A program made the translations under genes and the position numbers. DNA of 64,000 nt from Sphingomonas sp. CBMAI 2297. GTDB taxonomy: Bacteria; Pseudomonadota; Alphaproteobacteria; Sphingomonadales; Sphingomonadaceae. Position 1 is the stretch's first letter; every line of letters starts with the position of its first letter. The notes under the pieces were generated by a model. It searched no databases, had not been told where the DNA came from, and saw only the letters and a program-made list of their open reading frames with translations. Shown here one piece after another: positions 16,218 to 25,295 of the stretch. The stretch is taken from assembly GCF_029870595.1 (NCBI RefSeq), contig NZ_JAPDIR010000021.1, positions 1-64,000 on the forward strand. Direction: 5' to 3'.

Positions 16218-19200
16218 ATGACCTTTTCGATCCGCGCCCGCAGCATGCGCACGCGCCTGCTCCTTTCGGCCTGCTTCGTGGCGCTGCCCGGCACGGCCTT
16301 TGCGCAAACCACGGTGTCGAACACGCGCACGACCAGCGTCAGTGTCAGCGGTGCCGGTACGGTGACGGTGACGTCGACCGGCACCATCACGACGCCCGCC
16401 GGCACCAGCCAGGCAGTCAACATCAACGGCGCAAGCACGGGCACCGGCGTCGTCGTCACCAACAACGGCACGATCGAATCGACCGACGCCACCGGTGCCG
16501 GCCGCGCGATCAACAGCGCGCCCGCCGGAACCCTCGATCGCACGGCGACGATCGTGAACACGGGGATCATCCGCGCCAACAACGATGCGATCCGCTTCGC
16601 CGAAGGCTCGACCGGCGACACGGGGCCCGACACCGGCGTGGTCACCATCACCAATTCCGGCACGATCATCAGCCTGTCCCAGGGCACCGCCTTCAGCGGC
16701 GCGGCGCCGCAGGGCATCGAGTTCAGCCTGGCGTCGGCCAGCCTGGTGCTGAACAACCAGGCGGGCGGTGCGATCACCGGCGCCCAGGGCATCCAGAGCA
16801 GCGGCACGACCACGATCACCAATGCCGGAACCATCACCGGCACCGGCATGCTCAACGGCGCGGCCTCCAGCCAGGGCGAAGGCGTGCGCGGCCATAATGG
16901 CGGCACCCTGATGCTGACCAACGAGGCGACGGGCGTGATCACCGGCGCGTTCGGCGTGTTCGGCACGGGCAATACCACGATCATCAACCGCGGCACGATC
17001 AGCGGCAGCGCCAATGGCGGCGTCAGCAGCGGCTCCAGCCCCCTGGGGCGCGAGGCGATCCGCATCAACCTTGGCCTGAACACGGTCAACAGCGTGACGC
17101 TGGCAGCGGGCAGCACCACCACCGGCGCCTCCACCAACGCCGTGACCTTCGGCGGCGCGCCGGCCACCAACACCAACGTCACCAACACGCTGACGGTGGA
17201 GACCGGCGCGACGATCAACGGCAACCTCGTGGGCTGGAACGGCGATCCGGTCTCCGGCACCACCGTCACCGACATCCTCAACCTCACCGGCACCGGCTCG
17301 CAGGTGCTGGTGAACGCCAGCTACTTCGAGGCGCTGAACGTGCAGGGCGGCACCTGGGGCATCATCAACAGCCAGATGCTGGCGAACGGCGCCACCATCG
17401 CCGTCGGCGCGACGCTGCGCTTCGACGATTATGACACCAGCAGCGGCGGCTCGGTGAGCGGCACGATCCTCAACAACGGCACGCTGATCTACAACCGCAC
17501 GCGCAACCTGCAGACCGCCGGCGCGATCAGCGGCTCCGGCGGCCTGCAACTGGTCAACAGCGGCAACCTGACGCTGACCACTGCCAACAGCTATTCCGGC
17601 GACACGATCATCAGCGGCACCGGCATGCTGCGCACCGGCCTGCTCGCCAACAGCTTCTCGGCCAATTCGGCGGTGATCCTGGGCAGCGGCGGCACGCTCG
17701 ACCTGAACGGCGTCGATGGTTCCGGCAGCAGCACCCTGATCGGCTACAACCAGACGATCGGCAATCTTTCGGGCAGCGGCACGGTGGATACCGGCCGCAA
17801 CGTCGGCGCGACGCTCACCACCGGCGGGCTCGGCGGCGACACGATTTTCTCGGGCGTCGTCCGCGGGCTGAACAGCGGTGTCGCCGGCATCGGCGGCGGG
17901 CTGACCAAGGTGGGCAGCGGCACGCTGACCCTGTCGGGCCAGAACACCACCAACGGCGTGCTCGCCGTCACCGGCGGCGGCGTGGCGCTTTCCGGCCTCT
18001 GGTCGGGCGCGGTGACCATGGCGGCCGGCACCACCCTCTCCGGCGCGGGCCAGGTGAGCGGGGTGCTCGATGCCTCGGGCGCGACGATCGCCCCGGGCAA
18101 TGGCGGGGTCGGCACGCTCACCACCGGCGGCCTGATCCTGTCCGCCGGCTCGGTGCTCAACTATGACCTCGCCGCCCCGGGCACGGGCGACCGCATCCAG
18201 GTGAACGGCGACCTCGTCCTCGACGGCACGCTCAACGTGCACGACGTCGGCGGCTTCGGCGAGGGCGTCTACCGGCTGATCAACTATACCGGCGCGCTCA
18301 CCGACAACGGCCTGGCGATCGGCGGCGTGCCCGCCGGCGCCAATGGCGGCCTGATGACCATCCAGACCTCGGTCGCGACCCAGGTGAACCTGATCTACGG
18401 CACCCCGGCGGCGGCCACGATCCAGTTCTGGGACGGCACCGACAATTCGGGTGACGGCGTGGCCCAGGGCGGCAGCGGCAGCTGGACGAACAGCTTCCCC
18501 AACTGGACCGACGCGACCGGCACCAACAACACCGGCTGGGCCGGCGCGTTCGGCGTGTTCGGCGGCGCGGCGGGCACGGTGACGGTGGACGACGCGATCC
18601 TGTTCACCGGCGCGCAGTTCATGACGGACGGCTATGTGATCGCCGCCGGCACCGGCACGCTGACCACCAACACCGCGCTCACCAACATCCGCGTCGATCC
18701 CGGCCTGACCGCCACGATCGGCGCGGCGATCGGCGGAACCGGCGGCCTGATCAAGAACGATGCCGGCACGCTGATCCTTGCCGGCGCGAACGGCTATGCC
18801 GGGGCGACCAATGTGCAGGGCGGCACGCTGGTGGCGCTGAACGGCGGCGCGCTGCCGGCAACGAGCAACGTCTCGGTCGCCGCCGGCGCGACGCTCGACA
18901 TTCGCGCGAACCAGATTGTGGGCGGCCTGAACGGCGCGGGCAGCGTGCTGCTCGGCGCCAACCTGACCACCGGCGGGCTGGGCGCGAATGACAGCTTCAC
19001 CGGCGTCGCCAGCGGCAATGGCGGCCTGACCAAGACCGGCAGCGGCACGCTGACGCTCGGCGGCGCCAACACCTATCTAGGCGCGACCCAGGTGAACGCC
19101 GGCACGCTCCAGCTCGACGGCAGCGTCGCCGGCGCGGTCAACGTCGCCGGCGGCGCGACGCTTTCCGGCTCGGGCAGCGCGGCGGGCGTGGTGACGATCG

Positions 19201-22200
19201 CCGACGGCGCGCATCTCGCCGCCGGCGGGGCGGGCGCGGGAACGCTCACCACCGGCGGGCTGGTCCTGTCCGCGGGCTCGGTGCTCGACATGGGGCTCGG
19301 CGCGCCGAACGTGGCGGGCGCGAGCGACCACATCCAGGTCAACGGCAACCTCACGCTCGCCGGCACGCTGAACGTCACCGATCTCGGCGGCTTCGGCATC
19401 GGCGTCTATCGCCTGATCGACTATAGCGGCACGCTTACCGACAATGGCCTGACGATCGGCGCGCTGCCGGCGGGCGCGAACGCGCCGCACATCAACCTGC
19501 AGACCTCGGTGGGGCACCAGGTCAACCTAGTCTATGACAATATCGTCCCCGAGATTCAGTTCTGGGACGGCGCCGGCACCACCGCGAACGGCGCGGTCGG
19601 CGGCGGTTCGGGCAGCTGGACCAGCACACGCACCAACTGGACCAATGCGAACGGCACGGTGAACGACAGCTGGGGCGGCCGCTTCGCCGTGTTCCAGGGC
19701 GCGGCGGGCACCGTCACCGTCGATGGCGCGATCAGCGTGACCGGCATGCAGTTCATGACCGACGGCTATGTGATCGCGGCGGGCACGGGCAGCCTGAGCC
19801 TGGCCGATGCGCAGACCAATATCCGCGTCGATCCGGGCGTGAGCGCGACCATCGGCGCGGCGATCGGCGGCACCGGCGGGATCAGCAAGCTGGACGGCGG
19901 CACGCTGATCCTGGGCGGCGCCAACAGCTATGCGGGCGCCACCAGCATCGCCGGCGGCACGCTGCGCGCGGGCGTGGGCGGCGCGCTGCCCGCCGGCACC
20001 AACGTGACCATCGCGGCGGGCGCGACGCTCGATCTCGCCGCCTCGCAGACCGTCGCCAGCCTGGCGGGCGATGGCCGCGTGACGCTTTCGGGCGGCAGCC
20101 TCACCACCGGCGGCGGCAATGCCGACACGCGCTATGCCGGCGTGATCAGCGGCAGCGGTGGGCTCACCAAGGCAGGCAGCGGCACCTTCACCCTGGCCGG
20201 CGCGAACAGCTATGCCGGGGCGACGACGGTTTCGGCCGGCACGCTGCGGCTCGACGGCGGCACGATCGGCAGCGGCGCGCTCAGCGTCGCGAGCGGGGCG
20301 ACGCTGGACGTCAACGGCGGCGCCGCGTCGGTCTCTGGCCTGAGCGGCGCGGGCCGCATCCTGCTCGGCAACGGCTCGCTCGCCGCGAACATCGGCACGA
20401 CCAGCAGCTTCACCGGCGTGATCAGCGGCACGGGCAGCTTCGTGAAGTCGGGCAGCGGCACGCTCACGCTCGGCGGTGCGAACACCTATTCCGGCGGCAC
20501 CACGGTGACCGGCGGCACGCTGACGGCGGGCGTCGCCAATGCCTTTGGCACCGGCACGCTCACCGTGACGGCGCCGGGCGCGGTCAACCTGGCGAATTTC
20601 GCGACCACGGTAGGCGGCCTGGCCGGCGACGGCGGCATCGCGCTCGGCAGCGCGGTGCTGACCGTGAACAGCACCGGGGCCTCCGCCTATTCGGGCGTGC
20701 TCTCGGGCACCGGCCGCCTGGTCAAGTCGGGCAGCGGCACGCTGACGCTGAACGGCGCCAACACCTATACCGGCACGACGACGATCAATGACGGCCTGCT
20801 GGTGGTGAACGGCTCGCTCGCCGGATCGGTGACGATCGGCGCGACCGGCCGCATCGGCGGCTCGGGCCGGGTCGGCGCGCTCACCGTTTCCGGCATCGTG
20901 GCGCCGGGCAACTCGATCGGCACGCTGAACGTGAACGGCAGCCTGACCTTCGCTGCGGGCTCGACCTATCAGGTCGAAGTGTCGCCCACCGGGATATCGG
21001 ACCAGATCATCGCCACCGGGGCGGTGACGATCAACGGCGGCGCCGTCTCGGTGCTGACCGGGGGGCAGACCAACTTCCTGCCGCTCACCACCTATACCAT
21101 CCTCTCCGGATCGAGCGTGACGGGAACGTTCGGCAGCGTCGTCACCGACCTTGCGTTCCTCACGCCTTCGCTGGTCTACAACGCGGCCAGCGTGCAGCTG
21201 CGCCTGTTGCGCAACGACGTCAGCCTGGGCGCGGTCGCGCAGACGCCGAACCAGGTGGCGGTCGCCGCGGCGGTCGGCGCGCAGAGCTCGGGCGGGGTGT
21301 TCGACGCGGTGATCGGCCTCAACGCCGCCGACGCGCGCGGCGCCTTCGACCAGCTTTCGGGCGAAGTGTTCGCGGCGGGCATGACGGTGGCGGCACGCGA
21401 CGGGCATGACGCGGCACGCGAGTTGATCGGCCGGATCGACGGGCCGCGCGGGCAGAAGCGGACGCTGTGGATGGCGGGCGATGTCGGCCAGCTCAAGGCC
21501 GGCGCGCGCGGCGGCCTGGCCGGGATCGAGTCGAACCGCCGGGTGCTCTCGGGCGGCATCGAGATGACCGGCGATAATCTGCGCTACGGCTTCTCCTATC
21601 GCTATGCCAGCAACGACATCAGCCTGGATGCCCGTGCCAGCGACGGCAAGCTGGTGAGCAACTCGGCCTTCGCCTATTTCGGCTATACGCTGCACGGCCT
21701 GCGCTTCGCCGGCGGCCTGGGCTATTCGTCCAACACCTTCTCGACCGGCCGCCGGGTGGCCTTTGGAGGCCTGGCCAACCAGCTGAGCGGCGCCGATGAC
21801 GGCCATGGCTATACTGCGTTCGGCGAGCTGGCCTATCTTGCGCCGCTGGGAAAGGACGCCCGCGTCGGCCCCTATCTGGGGGCGAGCGTGAACGCGACGA
21901 CGTTCGACCGGGCGCAGGAATGGGGCGGCGCGGCGGCGCTGCTTGCCGGCAAGGCGCGGACCACCACCAGCCTGGCCAGCTACGGCCTGCGCGGCACCGC
22001 GAAGATGGGCGGCGTGACGCTGACCGGCGATGTCGGCGGCCGCTCCTATATCGACGATCCGGAGACCCGGCGGATGTTCCGGTTCATCGACACCGGCAAC
22101 GGCTTCACGGCGAGCGGCGGGCAGTTCGGCAGGACCACGCTGACCGGCCGGCTGGATGCCTCGACCGATGTCGGGCGCTTCGTGCTCGGCCTGGGGGTGC

Positions 22201-22265
22201 GCGGCGAGACGGGCGGCGGCGGCTCGAGCGTCGGCGCCCGGGCCAGCGCCGGCTTCCGGTTCTGA
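16218..22265 (+). CDS. Giant autotransporter adhesin with PATR repeats (type Va secretion)
   Basis: 2015 aa. GGGGAGGAA at 16204-16212 fixes the start MTFSIRARSMRTR, and a signal peptide ends at AFA-Q. The passenger is a glycine, threonine and asparagine-rich beta-helix. At least eight passenger-associated transport repeats of the type GGLTK-x-GSGTLTLGGANTYxGAT are seen. The C-terminal autotransporter barrel begins near the DGHDAARELIGRIDG region and ends in SAGFRF with the terminal aromatic residue. About 378 residues of the passenger are tandemly duplicated (each copy has IQFWDG and TDGYVIAAGTG). Likely surface adhesion or biofilm role; no protease or lipase motif was seen. Confidence 0.9.
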   Translation: MTFSIRARSMRTRLLLSACFVALPGTAFAQTTVSNTRTTSVSVSGAGTVTVTSTGTITTPAGTSQAVNINGASTGTGVVVTNNGTIESTDATGAGRAINSAPAGTLDRTATIVNTGIIRANNDAIRFAEGSTGDTGPDTGVVTITNSGTIISLSQGTAFSGAAPQGIEFSLASASLVLNNQAGGAITGAQGIQSSGTTTITNAGTITGTGMLNGAASSQGEGVRGHNGGTLMLTNEATGVITGAFGVFGTGNTTIINRGTISGSANGGVSSGSSPLGREAIRINLGLNTVNSVTLAAGSTTTGASTNAVTFGGAPATNTNVTNTLTVETGATINGNLVGWNGDPVSGTTVTDILNLTGTGSQVLVNASYFEALNVQGGTWGIINSQMLANGATIAVGATLRFDDYDTSSGGSVSGTILNNGTLIYNRTRNLQTAGAISGSGGLQLVNSGNLTLTTANSYSGDTIISGTGMLRTGLLANSFSANSAVILGSGGTLDLNGVDGSGSSTLIGYNQTIGNLSGSGTVDTGRNVGATLTTGGLGGDTIFSGVVRGLNSGVAGIGGGLTKVGSGTLTLSGQNTTNGVLAVTGGGVALSGLWSGAVTMAAGTTLSGAGQVSGVLDASGATIAPGNGGVGTLTTGGLILSAGSVLNYDLAAPGTGDRIQVNGDLVLDGTLNVHDVGGFGEGVYRLINYTGALTDNGLAIGGVPAGANGGLMTIQTSVATQVNLIYGTPAAATIQFWDGTDNSGDGVAQGGSGSWTNSFPNWTDATGTNNTGWAGAFGVFGGAAGTVTVDDAILFTGAQFMTDGYVIAAGTGTLTTNTALTNIRVDPGLTATIGAAIGGTGGLIKNDAGTLILAGANGYAGATNVQGGTLVALNGGALPATSNVSVAAGATLDIRANQIVGGLNGAGSVLLGANLTTGGLGANDSFTGVASGNGGLTKTGSGTLTLGGANTYLGATQVNAGTLQLDGSVAGAVNVAGGATLSGSGSAAGVVTIADGAHLAAGGAGAGTLTTGGLVLSAGSVLDMGLGAPNVAGASDHIQVNGNLTLAGTLNVTDLGGFGIGVYRLIDYSGTLTDNGLTIGALPAGANAPHINLQTSVGHQVNLVYDNIVPEIQFWDGAGTTANGAVGGGSGSWTSTRTNWTNANGTVNDSWGGRFAVFQGAAGTVTVDGAISVTGMQFMTDGYVIAAGTGSLSLADAQTNIRVDPGVSATIGAAIGGTGGISKLDGGTLILGGANSYAGATSIAGGTLRAGVGGALPAGTNVTIAAGATLDLAASQTVASLAGDGRVTLSGGSLTTGGGNADTRYAGVISGSGGLTKAGSGTFTLAGANSYAGATTVSAGTLRLDGGTIGSGALSVASGATLDVNGGAASVSGLSGAGRILLGNGSLAANIGTTSSFTGVISGTGSFVKSGSGTLTLGGANTYSGGTTVTGGTLTAGVANAFGTGTLTVTAPGAVNLANFATTVGGLAGDGGIALGSAVLTVNSTGASAYSGVLSGTGRLVKSGSGTLTLNGANTYTGTTTINDGLLVVNGSLAGSVTIGATGRIGGSGRVGALTVSGIVAPGNSIGTLNVNGSLTFAAGSTYQVEVSPTGISDQIIATGAVTINGGAVSVLTGGQTNFLPLTTYTILSGSSVTGTFGSVVTDLAFLTPSLVYNAASVQLRLLRNDVSLGAVAQTPNQVAVAAAVGAQSSGGVFDAVIGLNAADARGAFDQLSGEVFAAGMTVAARDGHDAARELIGRIDGPRGQKRTLWMAGDVGQLKAGARGGLAGIESNRRVLSGGIEMTGDNLRYGFSYRYASNDISLDARASDGKLVSNSAFAYFGYTLHGLRFAGGLGYSSNTFSTGRRVAFGGLANQLSGADDGHGYTAFGELAYLAPLGKDARVGPYLGASVNATTFDRAQEWGGAAALLAGKARTTTSLASYGLRGTAKMGGVTLTGDVGGRSYIDDPETRRMFRFIDTGNGFTASGGQFGRTTLTGRLDASTDVGRFVLGLGVRGETGGGGSSVGARASAGFRF
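17890..20160 (+). repeat. Tandem duplication of about 1134 bp inside the autotransporter
   Basis: The IQFWDG codons start at 18420 and again at 19554, a shift of 1134 bp (378 codons, in frame). Each unit carries, in order, a PATR, GTLTTGGL-LSAGSVL, DHIQVNG/DRIQVNG, GVYRLI-Y, IQFWDG, TDGYVIAAGTG and IGAAIGGTGG. The copies have diverged clearly in sequence, so the duplication is not recent. Boundaries are approximate. Confidence 0.75.
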
Positions 22266-22297
22266 TCACGACAGGAGCATCAAGGAGGATGGACGTC

Positions 22298-22660
22298 ATG
22301 AAGAATGTGAAGATCGCCGTGACCGTGGCGGCGCTGCTGGTCTCCGGCCAGGCGCTTGCCCAGAAGGCCGGCCAGACCCGCGCGGAGGCCCAGGCGGCCT
22401 CGGCCAAGAAGTTCAAGAGCCTCGACACCAATGGCGACGGCAAGGGCAGCCCGGCCGAGCTGCTCGCCTTCATGACCAAGTCGGCGGAGAAGCGCGGCGA
22501 GGCGATGGACCAGGCCAAGGTCGATCGCCGCCTGAAGCGGCTCGATACCGATGGCGACGGCTATGTCAGCCCGGCCGAGCTGGCCGCGGAGGACCTCGCC
22601 AAGTTCGACAAGGCCGATGCCAACCACAATGGCGTGATCGACGCCGACGAGGCGCCGTGA
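22298..22660 (+). CDS. Small exported EF-hand calcium-binding protein
   Basis: 120 aa. AAGGAGGA at 22283-22290 points to the ATG at 22298 (MKNVKIAVTVAALLVSGQALAQ signal sequence). Three EF loops are visible: DTNGDGKGSPAE, DTDGDGYVSPAE and DANHNGVIDADE, each with acidic or amide ligands at positions 1, 3, 5 and 12. It lies 32 bp after the autotransporter and before a strong hairpin, so it is probably co-transcribed. It may buffer or sense calcium in the periplasm for the Asp/Asn-rich adhesin; that link is inference. Confidence 0.85.
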   Translation: MKNVKIAVTVAALLVSGQALAQKAGQTRAEAQAASAKKFKSLDTNGDGKGSPAELLAFMTKSAEKRGEAMDQAKVDRRLKRLDTDGDGYVSPAELAAEDLAKFDKADANHNGVIDADEAP

Positions 22661-22664
22661 TTCC

Positions 22665-22701
22665 GTGCCTTCCCCCGGCGGGGTGTGCCGGGGGAAGGCA
22701 C
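22665..22701. terminator. Bidirectional hairpin between convergent genes
   Basis: GTGCCTTCCCCCGGC (22665-22679) pairs perfectly with GCCGGGGGAAGGCAC (22687-22701), a 15-bp stem with a 7-nt loop. It lies between the EF-hand stop and the stop of the minus-strand hydrolase. There is no T tract. Confidence 0.7.
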
Positions 22702-22705
22702 CCGA

Positions 22706-23782
22706 CTATCCGGCCTGAAGGCGGAGCGCCGCTTCGGCGACTTCGTCCATCGTCTTCTGCGAATAGCCGGTGTTGTTGAGCACCACGACCGTGCCGCCGC
22801 CGTCGAGCCGATGGCCGAGCACCGAGCGATAGCCTTCGCGATTGCCGGTATCCCAGGCACAGCGCACCTTCTTTCCCGCGATCGCCACCTCGCGGACGCG
22901 GCCGCCGAGCGCATAGTGATCGGACGCCACTTCGATCGTGGTGAGGGCGCGGCGCGAGCCCGGGGTGAGGAAGGAAGTGCCATAGACCTGATGGCCGAAC
23001 CGCATCAGGTCGCGCCCGGTGCCGTAGAAGCCGCCGCCGGCTGCGAGATAGTCGGCGGTGGGGGAAGTCCACACGGTGGGCGGATCGAGCGTGCGATAGG
23101 AGGCCGAACCGCCGAGATGCTCGAGGCGGGTGGCGGGCAGGCGCAGCGGCGTGGTGACCAGCGCGCGGGCGAGATCCGGGAAACGCCTGCCGGACACCCT
23201 CTCCAGGATCGCCAGCACCAGGATCCAGTTGGTCAGGGCATAGTCGAAGCGGGTGCCGGGCGCGAACACCGGGTCGCCCGAGGCGAAGAGGGCAACCGCT
23301 TCGCTGGCGGGCATGTCCTTGCCGAAGAGCTCGGGGCGGGCGCGGACCACGGCGCCGAACTGGTTGGGGATGCCGCTGCTGTTCGAGAGCAGGTGGCGCA
23401 GCGTCACCTTGGCGCCGCTGTCCTCGCGATAGGCGGGAAGATAGCGCGCGATCGGGGCATCGAGGGCGAGTTGGCCGCGTTCGACGAGCCGCATCACCAT
23501 CACCGCCGTGATCCGCTTGGAGATCGAGGCGATGGCCATCGGCACGTCGAGATCGAACGGCAGGCGCTTCTCGACATTGGCGAAGCCCTGGGCGCTGCTC
23601 GCGGTCGCATGCCCCTTGCGGCCGAGCGCGACCAGGCCCCGGAAGCCCTGCTCGTCCGCCCATTTGCGCACCAGCGCGTCGAGCCCGGCCTGCTCCGCAC
23701 CGCTCCCGAGTCGCGCGGCGCGGGCGGCGACGGGCAGCAGGATCATGCCGGCCATCAGCATGCGGCGATCGATATGTTCCAC
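22706..23782 (-). CDS. Serine hydrolase, class C beta-lactamase/DD-peptidase fold
   Basis: 358 aa, with a hydrophobic N-terminus after MEHIDRRMLMAGM (signal or lipid anchor-less export). SxxK is S86-I-S-K89, the second motif is Y181-A-L-T-N185, and a late HRLDGGG segment occupies the KTG position. The family includes AmpC-like beta-lactamases, D-aminopeptidases and many esterases. The atypical third motif argues against a true beta-lactamase. The gene diverges from a membrane LytTR regulator with operator-like repeats between them, so it may be that regulator's target. Confidence 0.82.
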   Translation of the reverse strand: MEHIDRRMLMAGMILLPVAARAARLGSGAEQAGLDALVRKWADEQGFRGLVALGRKGHATASSAQGFANVEKRLPFDLDVPMAIASISKRITAVMVMRLVERGQLALDAPIARYLPAYREDSGAKVTLRHLLSNSSGIPNQFGAVVRARPELFGKDMPASEAVALFASGDPVFAPGTRFDYALTNWILVLAILERVSGRRFPDLARALVTTPLRLPATRLEHLGGSASYRTLDPPTVWTSPTADYLAAGGGFYGTGRDLMRFGHQVYGTSFLTPGSRRALTTIEVASDHYALGGRVREVAIAGKKVRCAWDTGNREGYRSVLGHRLDGGGTVVVLNNTGYSQKTMDEVAEAALRLQAG

Positions 23783-23830
23783 TCTCGATACTCCCTTGGG
23801 CCCCCTTGCACGATCCCGGCGCGAACGTCA

Positions 23831-23923
23831 GGAACGCGCAATGGGGCGTTCCTTCCATTCCTGCGATCGGCCCGGCCGTATCGCCATCGCCAATCGGTGA
23901 ACGTTCGTGGCGCTCGGTGAACG
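23831..23923. promoter_or_regulatory. LytTR-type direct repeat and inverted repeat in the divergent promoter
   Basis: TCGGTGAACG occurs at 23894-23903 and again at 23914-23923, exactly 20 bp apart (two helical turns), as expected for a LytTR dimer site. A separate inverted repeat, GGAACGC ... GCGTTCC, spans 23831-23852. The second direct repeat lies inside the proposed start of the LytTR gene, suggesting autoregulation. Confidence 0.5.
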
Positions 23924-25295
23924 CGTTCCCGCATCGCTGATCGCGCCGTTCCTGCTGCTCGCGGGGCTGGCCGCGCTAGGGATCGCGGCCTGGCCCCGGC
24001 ACATGCCGGCGCCGCAATCGGCCGCTCCCTTGTGGTGGATCTGCCCCTCGGATGCCGTGTGCGGCTGGGGGGATCCGACCGGCGTGTCGCTTGCCGCGCC
24101 GGTCACGGTGATGCGGCGGGTGGTACGGATCACGGATCCGCGGCGGGAGGAGGCGCTGGCGGTGGACGTGACGGCGATGGCGAGCGCCGAGGTGCGGTGG
24201 AACGGCGCGGTGATCGGCGCCAACGGCCGGGTCGGCCCGGATCGCGCGCACGAGGTGCCCGGCAGGTTCACCGCCAGCTTCCCCGTGCCCTGGGGGCGAC
24301 TGCGCGCGGGGGACAATCTGGTCGAGGTGCGGCTCTCCGCGCATCATCGCTGGGTGCCGGTCGGCCGGCCGGTGCACCGGCTTGCGATCGGCCCGCCGCA
24401 GGAGCCGTTGCGCGGCGTGTTGCGGGCGTATCTGCCGACGCTGATCGCGCTCGGGCTGCTGGTGGCGATCCTGGCGCTCCACCTGCTCGCGCGGACCGGG
24501 CGCGCGCCCGCGCTGCTGGCCGGGGTCGTGCTGGTCCAGGCTATGGCCGAGGCATCGAAGCTGATGCTGACCTATGCCTATCCCTGGCAAGTGGCCCGGC
24601 TCTTCGTGGTGGCGCTGCTCGCGGGGATCGCCGCGCTGCTGCTGGCATGGATGGCGCGCGCGCTGGTGGAGCAGCGGCGGACGCGGACGGCGCTGCTGGG
24701 GATCACGGCGCTGGCGGTGGCGGCGGCGTGGCTGTTGCCGGCCTGGGATGCGAAGGCGCTATGGGCGCTGCGGGCCGGCGCGGGCGCCGCGCTGGTTGGG
24801 GCGGCCTGGGGGCAGGGGCGGATGCGCCTGGCGCTGGGCGGCTATGGCATGGCGCTGCTCTGGGCGTCGCTGGTGCCGGGGTTCCTCGATTCGGGCTATT
24901 ATCTGCTGGCCGCCGCCTTCCTCGCCGTCACCGCTTTCCCGAGGCGTGCGGCTGCGGCCGAGGCGCCGCGGCCGGCCACGCCCGCGCATCTGACGCTGCC
25001 GCACGGCACCGCGCAGCATCGTCTCGCGAGCGGTGACCTGCTCCATGCCCAGGCCGAGGACGATTATTGCCGGGTCCACCTCGCCGACGGGCGCAGCCTG
25101 CTGGTCACCGTCAATCTCGGCGCGCTCGTGCGGATGGCGGTGCCGCACCTGATCCGGGTGCACCGCAGCCACGCCGTCAACGGCGCCAAGGTCGCGGTGC
25201 TGCACCGGGGCGGCCCGATCGAGTTGGTCGACGGAACCTCGATCCCGGTCGGCCGCACCTATCGCGCGGCGCTGGCGGCCTGGCGCGATCAGTAG
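23907..25295 (+). CDS. Membrane-anchored LytTR transcriptional regulator
   Basis: 462 aa. An N-terminal helix is followed by an extracytoplasmic beta-rich domain (about 40-165, with WNGAVIGANGRVG resembling the 7TMR-DISM galactose-binding-like fold), then about six to seven membrane helices (170-345). The C-terminal LytTR domain is at about 365-460 (HLTLPHG, AEDDYCRVHLADGRSLLV, RVHRSHAVN, SIPVGRTY). It is a one-component sensor whose output domain binds DNA directly. The GTG at 23907 is the only reasonable start before the first helix. It overlaps the next, convergent gene by 7 bp. Confidence 0.85.
   Translation: MALGERVPASLIAPFLLLAGLAALGIAAWPRHMPAPQSAAPLWWICPSDAVCGWGDPTGVSLAAPVTVMRRVVRITDPRREEALAVDVTAMASAEVRWNGAVIGANGRVGPDRAHEVPGRFTASFPVPWGRLRAGDNLVEVRLSAHHRWVPVGRPVHRLAIGPPQEPLRGVLRAYLPTLIALGLLVAILALHLLARTGRAPALLAGVVLVQAMAEASKLMLTYAYPWQVARLFVVALLAGIAALLLAWMARALVEQRRTRTALLGITALAVAAAWLLPAWDAKALWALRAGAGAALVGAAWGQGRMRLALGGYGMALLWASLVPGFLDSGYYLLAAAFLAVTAFPRRAAAAEAPRPATPAHLTLPHGTAQHRLASGDLLHAQAEDDYCRVHLADGRSLLVTVNLGALVRMAVPHLIRVHRSHAVNGAKVAVLHRGGPIELVDGTSIPVGRTYRAALAAWRDQ

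Noticed and set aside
15921..18242. 773-aa minus-strand frame opposite the autotransporter
   Set aside because: Composition is the A/R/G/D/V-rich shadow of a high-GC coding strand, with no domain and no RBS.
17890..21000. CRISPR-like array
   Set aside because: The repeats are in-frame coding repeats of variable length and sequence, not uniform direct repeats with spacers.
19527..21806. 759-aa minus-strand frame opposite the autotransporter
   Set aside because: Repetitive only because the sense strand encodes PATR repeats; no recognisable protein.
22706..23782. Antibiotic-resistance beta-lactamase
   Set aside because: SxxK and the Tyr motif are present but the KTG-type third motif is atypical; many family members are esterases or peptidases.
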